From assembly GCA_016870695.1 (NCBI GenBank), contig VGAV01000213.1, positions 1 through 5,148 on the forward strand: a stretch of DNA of 5,148 nt, read 5' to 3'. The stretch's first letter is position 1, and every line of letters begins with the position of its first letter. Positions 1-5,148 of the stretch are shown in pieces. The notes beneath the pieces were generated by a model, which did not search any database, had not been told where the DNA came from, and saw nothing but the letters and a program-made list of their open reading frames with translations. Source of the DNA: Actinomycetota bacterium. GTDB lineage: Bacteria > Actinomycetota > Actinomycetes > Actinomycetales > Microbacteriaceae. A program made the translations under genes and the position numbers.

Positions 1-103
1 TGACATGCCCGGCGCGGCACGCCGTCGTCGCGGCCGAGCGGGTCTTGTAGACGCGAACGGCCCATAGCCACGCGTCGACGCGCGCTGAGGGGGTGGCATC
101 CAT
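1..103 (-). CDS. S4-domain RNA-binding protein, HslR/Hsp15-like (N-terminal part only)
   Basis: Reading on the minus strand from ATG at 103-101, 34 codons stay open to the left edge: MDATPSARVDAWLWAVRVYK, then TRSAATTACRAGHV. The segment R-V-D-x-W-L-W-A-V-R-V-Y-K-T-R-S-x-A is the start of the S4 RNA-binding fold as found in the Hsp15/HslR family (family pattern R-L-D-K-W-L-W-x-x-R-x-x-K-T-R-S). Family members bind structured RNA; Hsp15 of E. coli binds stalled 50S subunits carrying peptidyl-tRNA. Whether this protein does the same is inference. The family is usually about 100-140 residues, so most of the gene lies outside the window. A GAAGGA Shine-Dalgarno sits 9 nt before the ATG, and a possible -10 box (TACGAT, 138-133) precedes it. 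It follows the GNAT gene in the same direction after 157 bp, so it probably has its own promoter. Confidence 0.8.
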   Translation of the reverse strand, partial: MDATPSARVDAWLWAVRVYKTRSAATTACRAGHV

Positions 104-132
104 CGTCCGGGGTCCTTCGGTCGGGGACCTCC

Positions 133-138
133 ATCGTA
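133..138 (-). promoter_or_regulatory. Candidate -10 box of the S4-domain gene
   Basis: TACGAT on the minus strand fits the actinobacterial -10 pattern TANNNT. Transcription would begin near 126 and give a leader of about 23 nt that still contains the GAAGGA ribosome binding site. No convincing -35 box is visible, and the assignment rests on position and pattern only. The rest of the 104-260 spacer holds no gene I can support. Confidence 0.35.
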
Positions 139-260
139 GGCGGGGTCGCGGCGCTCAGCCCTTGATCGGCATCACGGCGGCCGCGTACGGAGCGGGGTCG
201 GTGGCGTGCGTCTCGACGTGGTAGAGGGCCGTGGTGTCGGACGTCTGCCGCTGACAGCGC

Positions 261-839
261 TCAGTCGCGGAGGGTGAGACTGACGAGCGCGCGGTCGGGC
301 TTCGGGCGGGCGACGATGTCGAAGCCGGCCGACTCGAAGACGGGCAGGATGCCGCGGAACAGCTGATTCGACGACTTCTTCGCCACCGCGGGGTCGAGGG
401 GATAGCCCTCCACCACGCGGGCGCCGCCCTCCCGGGCCACGGAGACGGCGGCATCCAGGAGTCTCGCCGTGAGGCCCTGGCCGCGGTGCTGCTTTCGGAC
501 GACGAAGCACGAGACGGACCAGACGTCCGCGGCGTCGAGCGGCTCGGCCGTGGCGCCGACGATCTCGCGGGTGCGGAGGATGCGGGTCTGGTCGATGCGG
601 GGGCCGACGCGCACCCAGCCGGCGACATCGCCGTCGACGTACGCGATGAGGCCGGGAGAGCGTTCGCCGTCGAGCTCCGTGCGGAGGAGCTGCTCGCGCT
701 CCTTGTGGGGAGTGCGCTGCCATTCGGCGTTGGGGAGGAGCCACCATTGGCACTGGCATTCCGGTCCGTCGCCGCTGTCCAGGGCCTTCTCGGCGTCGTC
801 GAAGCGGTCGCCGGTCGCCGGGAGGATCTCGACCGTCAT
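261..839 (-). CDS. GNAT-family N-acetyltransferase, 192 aa
   Basis: A complete GNAT-fold protein, predicted to be cytosolic and to transfer an acetyl group from acetyl-CoA to an unknown amine. The acetyl-CoA pyrophosphate loop (motif A) is visible as CFVVRKQHRGQGL, with Q117-x-x-G120-x-G122 after the beta-4 strand and a long helix (TARLLDAAVSVAREGGA) behind it. EGYPLDP follows at about 144-150. Near the N-terminus is a C28-Q-C30-Q-W-W motif, and G-W-V-R-V-G-P-R lies at 74-81. This combination (CxCxxW, GWVxVGPR, VWSVxCF, EGYP) is recalled from actinobacterial GNAT proteins of unknown substrate. There is no signal peptide or membrane segment. The chosen ATG has no Shine-Dalgarno, but a TANNNT box ends exactly 6 nt before it, suggesting a leaderless mRNA. 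No truncation or frameshift is seen. The acetyltransferase fold is secure, the substrate is not. Confidence 0.88.
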   Translation of the reverse strand: MTVEILPATGDRFDDAEKALDSGDGPECQCQWWLLPNAEWQRTPHKEREQLLRTELDGERSPGLIAYVDGDVAGWVRVGPRIDQTRILRTREIVGATAEPLDAADVWSVSCFVVRKQHRGQGLTARLLDAAVSVAREGGARVVEGYPLDPAVAKKSSNQLFRGILPVFESAGFDIVARPKPDRALVSLTLRD

Positions 840-845
840 GGGGCG

Positions 846-851
846 ACGCTA
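846..851 (-). promoter_or_regulatory. -10 box for a leaderless GNAT transcript
   Basis: On the minus strand TAGCGT is followed by CGCCCC and then the ATG at 839-837. With a hexamer at -12 to -7 relative to the A of the ATG, transcription would begin at or next to the start codon. Together with the absence of a Shine-Dalgarno this matches the leaderless arrangement common in actinomycetes. No -35 box is obvious. Confidence 0.5.
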
Positions 852-900
852 GCGGCGGGTGGGGTGGGCGGCAAGGGGTCGGGGCGGCGGCCGGGCGTGC

Positions 901-978
901 CGAGATCACGTGATCTCGTCGAGATCACCCGCTACGGTGCGCAGGAACGTGTGCTCTCGACGAGATCGCGTGATCTCG
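901..978. repeat. Nested inverted repeat built from a 9-bp CGAGATCAC half-site
   Basis: The left 28-bp arm (901-928) is CGAGATCAC, GTGATCTCG, T, CGAGATCAC; its first 18 bp form a perfect palindrome. The right arm (951-978) is GTGCTCTCG, A, CGAGATCGC, GTGATCTCG, the reverse complement of the left arm with 2 mismatches in 28. A 22-bp spacer (929-950) separates them. The block lies between the divergent GNAT gene and tRNA-Pro, 62-139 bp upstream of the GNAT start and 110-188 bp upstream of the tRNA. It could be a multi-site operator for a dimeric regulator, a REP-like intergenic palindrome present in many copies, or a cruciform-forming element. The sequence alone does not decide. Confidence 0.75.
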
Positions 979-1057
979 CGCGAGGGCAGGGCGCGGGGGA
1001 GCGAGGGCGGGGCGCGCCCGGGGCGGAGGCCGGTTCGCGGGCGCGGCGCGGAGAGGC

Positions 1058-1063
1058 TAATAT
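1058..1063 (+). promoter_or_regulatory. Candidate -10 box of tRNA-Pro
   Basis: TAATAT is an isolated A/T island in very GC-rich DNA, 25 bp before the mature tRNA start. Transcription would begin near 1070, leaving a leader of about 19 nt. A weak -35 candidate (TTCGCG, 1034-1039) is 18 bp upstream. The leader contains a short hairpin, GCCCGC-TC-GCGGGC (1073-1086), just before the RNase P cleavage point. Confidence 0.5.
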
Positions 1064-1088
1064 AGGGGAGTTGCCCGCTCGCGGGCGA

Positions 1089-1162
<74 letters not shown>

Positions 1163-1176
1163 CAGCGGGGCTGTTG

Positions 1177-1207
1177 GCAAAACTGATTGCAAAACAGTTC
1201 CGCAAAG
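1177..1207. repeat. Short iterated GCAAAAC repeats next to the tRNA 3' end
   Basis: GCAAAAC occurs at 1177-1183 and 1189-1195, with a related GCAAAG at 1202-1207, giving a spacing of 12-13 bp. Overlapping inverted pairs are also present: AACTG (1181-1185) with CAGTT (1195-1199), and CTGTT (1171-1175) with AACAG (1193-1197). The stretch is much richer in A/T than its surroundings and starts 15 bp after the tRNA. Near-helical spacing beside a tRNA could mark recombinase arm-binding sites, but the repeats are short and may be chance. Confidence 0.4.
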
Positions 1208-1210
1208 TCG

Positions 1211-1258
1211 GAAAACACGAAAGGCCCCTGCGGATACGCAGGGGCCTTTCGTGTTTTC
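1211..1258. terminator. Bidirectional intrinsic terminator, 22-bp perfect stem
   Basis: The arm at 1211-1232 (GAAAACACGAAAGG, then CCCCTGCG) is exactly complementary to 1237-1258, with a GATA loop. Each strand reads a GC-rich inner stem ending in a TTTT tract (GTGTTTTC). It lies between tRNA-Pro (plus) and the recombinase operon (minus), which converge here, so it can stop both transcripts. The T tract is short (4), but stem length and symmetry make a terminator the best reading. Confidence 0.8.
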
Positions 1259-1409
1259 GTCGTCCGCCACCCGATGTTGGACGTCCGCAAGAGCGGTCCG
1301 GGGGCGTCGGGAGGCCTTCTTCGTTCATCCGCCGGTTTTCGGGCGCGACGAATAGTCCTTTGAGCGGGTGAGTGCCGTTTCCGGCTGATGGGGCGTGACG
1401 CGCGAGGCG
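1259..1409. other. Spacer between terminator and operon end, no gene seen
   Basis: No supported gene or RNA is visible. The only structure is a small inverted repeat at its end, TGACGC (1396-1401) and GCGTCA (1407-1412), whose right arm includes the stop codon of the DDE-like gene. If the operon belongs to an integrated element, its left boundary should lie between the tRNA 3' end and about 1410. No copy of the tRNA 3' sequence was noticed to the right, so the partner attachment site must be outside the window if it exists. Confidence 0.5.
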
Positions 1410-3359
1410 TCAGGTTCTCAGCGGGTGCATGAGGGCGTGGTCGCTTCCGCCTGGGCTGGTCGGTGTCGGCCGTGACCCTCTGCCTCCGCGAGGGACGGTG
1501 AGATCGCCGTTGCCGGTTGTCTTCGTGTAGCGGTTGGCCCACACGCGGTCTCTGCGGCGGAGCGGAGCGGGCTCGGCGGGCGTGCTCTTCGCGGTGCGTT
1601 TGCGGAGGTCGTCGATGAATGAAGCGATCTTGCGGATGTTGTGGTTGACGAGCAGCAGCGTGACCATGATCTGCGCGGCGCTGAATCCGCGGACGCGTCG
1701 GCGACCCGATGTCTCGATGTCCTCGTCGCCGGATGCCTTCAGCTGGTTGTTCTCGGACTCAACGGTGTTGCGGGCGTGCTCGTGGAAGTCTTCCCATTCC
1801 TGGCTGCCGTAGTCGAAGGCCTGCTGCGGTGCCATCATCTCGGTGAGGTCGAACGACGCCGAGTGCTTGGTGCAGATGGTGTCCAGGAACTCGGCCTCGA
1901 GCGTCTCGGGCTCGGCGTGGGGGCGCGCCTTCTTCGCTGCGCCGACCATCATCTCGCGGAGCGGGCAGGTGACTGTCGGGCTTGGCCCAAGTGCCGGGCA
2001 GCGCAGGATGACCTTGCCGTTGCCGGCCGCCTTCTGCTTGACGTGCAGCCTCCAGTCCTTACGGGCTTGAATACGCGCGCGGTAGGTGGCGATGTCGATG
2101 ACACCGGTTTGCAGGTCTTTCGACGCCTCGAGGTGAGACTTCGGAGTCGAAGGGCAGTACACGTCGCCGTCGGCGTAGAGCGCGCCGTGCGCGCCACCCT
2201 TCACCCCGACGCGGTCGATCTTGTAGTCGGTCGACGGGGTGAACCCGGTGAGCAGCGCCGGTCGAAGCAGACGGTCAGGAACACTGTTGGCCCAGTACTG
2301 CTTGTCGGCGTCGGCGACCCCAGGCTGCAGCCCGAGGGTGGTTGCGGAGCGCAGCAGGTTGACGGCTTCTTCGGCGACTTCGCGGTTGGGGATGCTGAGC
2401 GACGCCGCGACGACGAGCGATGGGAAGCGCTTTGACCCGGGTTTCTCTGAGTCGACGCGTACGGCGAGGTTGGCGACGAGGCCCCATTCGTAGTCGACGC
2501 TCTTCGCGCCTTTCGAGTTGGGGTTGGTCTGGTCCTTCTCGTTCTTCTTGTGGTCGTAGCGCTCGCCGTTCTTGATGTGCCAGCCGGCGAAGGCGTCTAC
2601 GGGGCCGGGCGTGAGTTGTCCGGCGTCGCCGACGCGACGTTCGACGGCGATGCGGTCCTTGATGGTGTTGTGGGAGAAGCCCTTCGTCGTCGGGGTGCCA
2701 ACGTAGGTCTGATCGAAGGACACGTCGAGCTTGGCGGAGGCGCGGCGGAGTTCGCGCGGCTGCTCCATAAAGGTCATGTGGAGGAACAGTCGGCTGAACT
2801 CGTCGAGGCGCGCCTTGTACTTCTCTGCGCGGACGGCGTCGTGCGCGTCCAGGATCTCCTGGATCTGCTCGTACGTCTTCGCCGTGTACCGCTCCTGCGG
2901 GTACGGATCGAGCAGCGCGTTCATGCGCTGGAACGCGCGGACGGTGTTGTTGTACCAGCGATCACGTGAGGCGTCTTGGGGGATGAAGGCGTCGTGGGAT
3001 TGCGGCAGGCCGAGCAACTCTTTGGACGCTGGGCTGAGGCGGACCTGCATCAGGAACGCGGCTCGTCGAAGGTGCATCGGCGCGCTCTCGCGGGCAAGCA
3101 AGAGCAGGGCCGTCAACACGGCGCGGTAGGAGATCATGGCCGGTCTTCCGCCCATGCCGACGGTGTTGCAGTCTTCGGCTTTCCATCGTTCGAGGCTCTC
3201 CAGTACTCCGGACTTTCGGACGCGGGCTTCGACCATGGCGACGGCGGCGTCGCTGACGAGGTCGGTGGTGCGGCCTCGTCCGAGGATCTCGTCGTTGCTG
3301 ATGCCTCCGCCGGTGAGGTCGAGGTCAGGGAAGTGGTAGTCGACGTCGTTGGCGATCAT
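1410..3359 (-). CDS. DDE-transposase-like protein, 649 aa, third gene of the recombination operon
   Basis: Probably an RNase-H-fold DDE transposase relative, closest in layout to the IS1182/IS5 (InsH-like) group. Residues about 69-120 (GMGGRP... to ...KELLGL) resemble the N-terminal helical DNA-binding part of those transposases. Candidate catalytic residues are D216 (LDVSFDQTYV; D212 is an alternative), D352 (VADADKQYW; D350 is an alternative) and E534 (RNTVESENNQL). The last is followed by SGRRRVRGF and VNHNIRKIASF, the usual C-terminal signature. Between D352 and E534 lies an insert with C402, C454 and C465, possibly metal-binding. The Arg/Pro-rich tail after about 588 looks disordered. 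Its ATG overlaps the stop of the upstream recombinase (ATGA), and a GAGGAG Shine-Dalgarno lies 8 nt before it inside a hairpin, so translation is probably coupled. An ordinary insertion sequence would not normally share such an overlap or lack visible terminal repeats. The gene is full length with no break. Activity and role are inferred. Confidence 0.75.
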   Translation of the reverse strand: MIANDVDYHFPDLDLTGGGISNDEILGRGRTTDLVSDAAVAMVEARVRKSGVLESLERWKAEDCNTVGMGGRPAMISYRAVLTALLLLARESAPMHLRRAAFLMQVRLSPASKELLGLPQSHDAFIPQDASRDRWYNNTVRAFQRMNALLDPYPQERYTAKTYEQIQEILDAHDAVRAEKYKARLDEFSRLFLHMTFMEQPRELRRASAKLDVSFDQTYVGTPTTKGFSHNTIKDRIAVERRVGDAGQLTPGPVDAFAGWHIKNGERYDHKKNEKDQTNPNSKGAKSVDYEWGLVANLAVRVDSEKPGSKRFPSLVVAASLSIPNREVAEEAVNLLRSATTLGLQPGVADADKQYWANSVPDRLLRPALLTGFTPSTDYKIDRVGVKGGAHGALYADGDVYCPSTPKSHLEASKDLQTGVIDIATYRARIQARKDWRLHVKQKAAGNGKVILRCPALGPSPTVTCPLREMMVGAAKKARPHAEPETLEAEFLDTICTKHSASFDLTEMMAPQQAFDYGSQEWEDFHEHARNTVESENNQLKASGDEDIETSGRRRVRGFSAAQIMVTLLLVNHNIRKIASFIDDLRKRTAKSTPAEPAPLRRRDRVWANRYTKTTGNGDLTVPRGGRGSRPTPTSPGGSDHALMHPLRT

Positions 3360-4408
3360 CGGGCGAGCTCCTCGCCGATGAGAAGACCGGTGTACATCGA
3401 CAGGTCGCGGGGCTTGGCGAGCTCGAGGTAGCGCGCAAGCGTGTCGTAGGTGCGGAAGCCGCCGAGCTCCTTCAGGACCGGCAGGGGAACGTCGTTGTCG
3501 AGGTGGTGAACGATCCAGCTCGCGCGCAGTCGAGCGGGGGTGGGGCGCACCTGTGCGGGGTGGTCGGTGAGGAAGGTCTGGATGATGCGGGGGCGGTACT
3601 CCTCGATGACCGGTCCGCGGAAGACACGCTCGTCACCGCTGCGGTCGTCGATGCTCTTCAAGAGGACGCGCGCCCATGCGTGACGGACGGGCACCCGGCG
3701 GGGGGTCTCGCCTGTGACGTTGACGAACACGCGTCCGTTCACGACGTCGACGTTGTCGACGTTGACGTCGACGATCTCTTCTGCGCGGAGTCCGGCGCCG
3801 CCGGCGAGACCAAGCAGTCCCCAGGCGTTCTGACGCTTCTTGATGGTGGTCAGTCGGTTCGCCCAGCTGTGCATCGTGGCGATCTGCGCGGATGAGAACG
3901 GTGCGCGCAGCTTCATGTGCGCTGCGGGGAGTCCCCGCAGCGCCGCCGTCGTCAGTTCGCGGCCGTTCGCCACGAGCTGTCTAGCGACGCCCCATTGGTG
4001 CACCTGAGAACGGCGTCCGAGCTGGTTCTGCACGTATAGGTCGATGTTGTTCTGGGTGTAAACCCGTTCCACCGTCAGCTCTCGTCCGCCGGTAACCCAC
4101 ACCCATGCGTGGAATCTCGAGGACATCGACATCAGTCGTCGCGTGCTATCGAATGTGGTGGGGCCGAGGGTGACGGCGGTGGCGAGGGTGAACTCCCTGA
4201 CGGCTGCCCACTGCGACGCATTCACGCGGGGGCGGTAACCGAGCATGATGTCCCAGACGAACGTCGGCATCGTGGGGCGGAGGTCGCGCAGGTGTCCGTA
4301 CGTTTCGGCATCGCGGCGAATGTCGTTGGATCGGGTTTTGTCGGTCATGACCACCGTGTACGCGGCGGCTCGGAAAACCCGTGAGGGCACCCGGCGGGCG
4401 GCTCGCAT
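3356..4408 (-). CDS. Tyrosine recombinase/integrase with Arg-Arg-Tyr but no active-site histidines, 350 aa
   Basis: A tyrosine-recombinase-fold protein. Residues about 60-155 form a helical core-binding region and about 165-335 the catalytic domain. Box I is GGAGLRAEEIVDV with the first arginine R208. Box II is PARLRASWIVHHL with the second arginine R295. The nucleophile is Y327 in LARYLEL. The usual H of HxxR is A292, the second H (LGH) is G317, and the beta-hairpin lysine position (VTGETPRR, 231-238) has no lysine. The family cuts and rejoins DNA through a phosphotyrosine; here the core triad remains, so activity is plausible but unproven. It begins 24 bp after the upstream pseudo-recombinase gene, with which it shares box sequences, and overlaps the DDE-like gene by 4 bp. 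The ATG at 4408 (GGTGAG 5 nt before it) was chosen; the ATG at 4348 (MTDKTRSND) is a credible alternative because the first 20 residues are Arg/Ala-rich. Confidence 0.82.
   Translation of the reverse strand: MRAARRVPSRVFRAAAYTVVMTDKTRSNDIRRDAETYGHLRDLRPTMPTFVWDIMLGYRPRVNASQWAAVREFTLATAVTLGPTTFDSTRRLMSMSSRFHAWVWVTGGRELTVERVYTQNNIDLYVQNQLGRRSQVHQWGVARQLVANGRELTTAALRGLPAAHMKLRAPFSSAQIATMHSWANRLTTIKKRQNAWGLLGLAGGAGLRAEEIVDVNVDNVDVVNGRVFVNVTGETPRRVPVRHAWARVLLKSIDDRSGDERVFRGPVIEEYRPRIIQTFLTDHPAQVRPTPARLRASWIVHHLDNDVPLPVLKELGGFRTYDTLARYLELAKPRDLSMYTGLLIGEELAR
3360..3376 (-). promoter_or_regulatory. Ribosome binding site of the DDE-like gene, held in a hairpin
   Basis: In the minus-strand mRNA GGCGAG-GAG-CTCGCC (3376 to 3362) forms a perfect 6-bp stem with a 3-nt loop, then CG and the ATG at 3359. 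The GAGGAG Shine-Dalgarno lies in the 5' arm and loop. The hairpin is made of the last codons of the recombinase gene, so ribosomes finishing that gene would melt it. This predicts that the DDE-like protein is made only when the recombinase is translated. Confidence 0.6.
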
Positions 4409-4432
4409 GCTCGCTCACCGGCCCGTCGATGA

Positions 4433-5148
4433 CTAGCGGGTGGACTCTGTCGATGCGGGCAGGAACCCGGCGACGCGATCCAGTGCGGCCAGGTTCTCCA
4501 ACCCAGCGATCTGCAGGAGCTCCCGGGGAGCGGTGCCGGCGGTCAGGTGCACGAGCAACCACGTAGTCCGCATCCGTGCAGGGCGCACATCGAGGTCAGT
4601 CTGCTGACCGCGGTGAAGGAAGTCGGTGACCTGCGCACCGCGAACACCCTGCCGCCCGGGACGGAACAACCATCGATCACGGTCCTCAGACTCGAACGCG
4701 GCAATCAGAGGTGCTGTCCATCCGGGCAAGACGGGCACGAGCCGCGGACGCGACTCCCACACCACGACGTGAAGCCCGCCGTCGCGCCATTCGAAATCCG
4801 TGCCGCGCACACTGAGGAGCTCGCGCGTTGCGAGACCGGCGCCGAGTCCGAGGGCGAGCAGGGTGATCGCGTCTTGGCGTCGGGATGGGCGCCCCTGCCG
4901 CAATGCCCAGCTCCGCAGCGCCGCCACCTCGGGCTGAGTGTAGGGCGCGGTCGGCTGCGACCTTGGGATCGGCAATGTCTTCTCGTACGCCGGTGTGACG
5001 GCATCGACGATGGCGAGTAACGCCGAACGGTAGGTGGCGCGGCTGCTCCGGGAGAAGTCCGGCATACCGAGATGAACGAACTCCTCGACCAAGCGGCGGC
5101 GGAACATCGACTTCGTCTGCGCCGGCACCCCCCGGGCCTGCCACGCCC
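4433..5148 (-). CDS. Catalytically degenerate tyrosine-recombinase paralogue, 5' end beyond the window
   Basis: Aligned by eye, this protein is a paralogue of the next gene's product: GLGAGLATRELLSV matches GLAGGAGLRAEEIVDV, SRPRLVPV matches TPRRVPV, and RPARMRTTWLLVHL matches TPARLRASWIVHHL. Numbering from the GTG at 5128-5126, the first catalytic arginine is A100, the second arginine is kept (R187), the LGH histidine is L210 and the nucleophilic tyrosine is V219 (LDRVAGF). Strand cleavage therefore seems impossible; it may bind DNA, pair with the active recombinase or regulate it. The reading frame stays open from that GTG to the right edge (AWQARG precedes it). The paralogue has about 100 more N-terminal residues, so the true start is probably outside the window. 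No internal stop or frameshift suggests simple decay. It lies 24 bp upstream of the active-looking recombinase and is presumably cotranscribed from a promoter off the right edge. Confidence 0.75.
   Translation of the reverse strand, partial: AWQARGVPAQTKSMFRRRLVEEFVHLGMPDFSRSSRATYRSALLAIVDAVTPAYEKTLPIPRSQPTAPYTQPEVAALRSWALRQGRPSRRQDAITLLALGLGAGLATRELLSVRGTDFEWRDGGLHVVVWESRPRLVPVLPGWTAPLIAAFESEDRDRWLFRPGRQGVRGAQVTDFLHRGQQTDLDVRPARMRTTWLLVHLTAGTAPRELLQIAGLENLAALDRVAGFLPASTESTR

Larger units (their letters stand above)
1410..5148 (-). mobile_element. Putative integrated element beside tRNA-Pro (left part only)
   Basis: Three cotranscribed genes (pseudo-recombinase, tyrosine recombinase, DDE-like protein) point toward an intact tRNA-Pro and end 248 bp from its 3' end. 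tRNA 3' ends are established targets of tyrosine integrases, and recombinase genes usually sit at the tRNA-proximal end of such islands. No direct repeat of the tRNA 3' end, terminal inverted repeat or cargo gene is visible, since the right side lies outside the window. The left boundary may lie anywhere from about 1140 to 1410; 1410 is used because the genes end there. It could instead be a fixed recombination operon of the chromosome. Confidence 0.5.

Noticed and set aside
109..129. A GGTCC/GGACC hairpin before the S4-domain gene as a riboswitch-like element
   Set aside because: The stem is only 5 bp with a 9-nt loop, which is expected by chance in such GC-rich DNA.
155..262. A protein-like minus-strand tail ending MPIKG after the GNAT stop, in another frame
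   Set aside because: The in-frame stretch overlaps the GNAT gene antisense-free but in a shifted frame, has no ATG or GTG start near the GNAT end, no ribosome binding site and no family I recognise. A remnant or frameshifted end is possible but unsupported.
901..978. The palindromic block as a CRISPR array or an intrinsic terminator
   Set aside because: There is only one pair of arms with a single spacer and no repeated unit-spacer pattern, and no T tract follows on either strand. It also lies between divergent genes where no terminator is needed.
1641..2435. A plus-strand 264-codon frame opposite the DDE-like gene
   Set aside because: It is antisense to a gene with clear family motifs, lacks domain signatures and reflects codon-position GC bias.
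4146..4562. A minus-strand frame bridging the two recombinase genes, considered as a frameshift fusion
   Set aside because: Both recombinase genes have complete box motifs in their own frames up to their own stop and start; the bridging frame is Arg/Pro-rich with no motif and no slippery sequence was seen.

Overview
The window is GC-rich DNA, probably from an actinomycete; a Microbacteriaceae-like host is a guess from composition and protein style. Support comes from strong G/C preference at third codon positions, a TANNNT-type -10 box set for leaderless transcription, a tRNA gene without an encoded CCA end, and a GNAT protein of an actinobacterial type. No taxon can be fixed without a database search.

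Left part (1-1162) looks like ordinary chromosome. The first 34 codons of an S4-domain RNA-binding protein (HslR/Hsp15-like) run off the left edge on the minus strand. A complete GNAT acetyltransferase (261-839, minus) follows. Next is a 249-bp divergent intergenic region with a nested inverted repeat (901-978) and a tRNA promoter, then an intact tRNA-Pro(GGG) (1089-1162, plus). Behind the tRNA lie short GCAAAAC repeats and a perfect 22-bp hairpin with A/T tails on both sides. This hairpin can terminate the tRNA transcript and also the operon that converges on it.

Right part (1410-5148) is a tight minus-strand operon of three DNA-recombination genes, in transcription order. The first is a tyrosine-recombinase-fold protein that has lost the nucleophilic tyrosine and the first catalytic arginine; its 5' end runs off the right edge. 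The second is a paralogous tyrosine recombinase that keeps Arg, Arg and Tyr but lacks both usual histidines. The third is a 649-residue DDE-transposase-like protein whose ATG overlaps the recombinase stop codon by 4 bp and whose Shine-Dalgarno lies in a hairpin. The operon ends about 250 bp from the tRNA 3' end, a classic integration target, so it is probably the left end of an integrated element extending past the right edge. I know of no described element pairing a pseudo-recombinase, an active-looking recombinase and a translationally coupled DDE-like protein. It is the main candidate for something new here, although novelty cannot be tested without searches.
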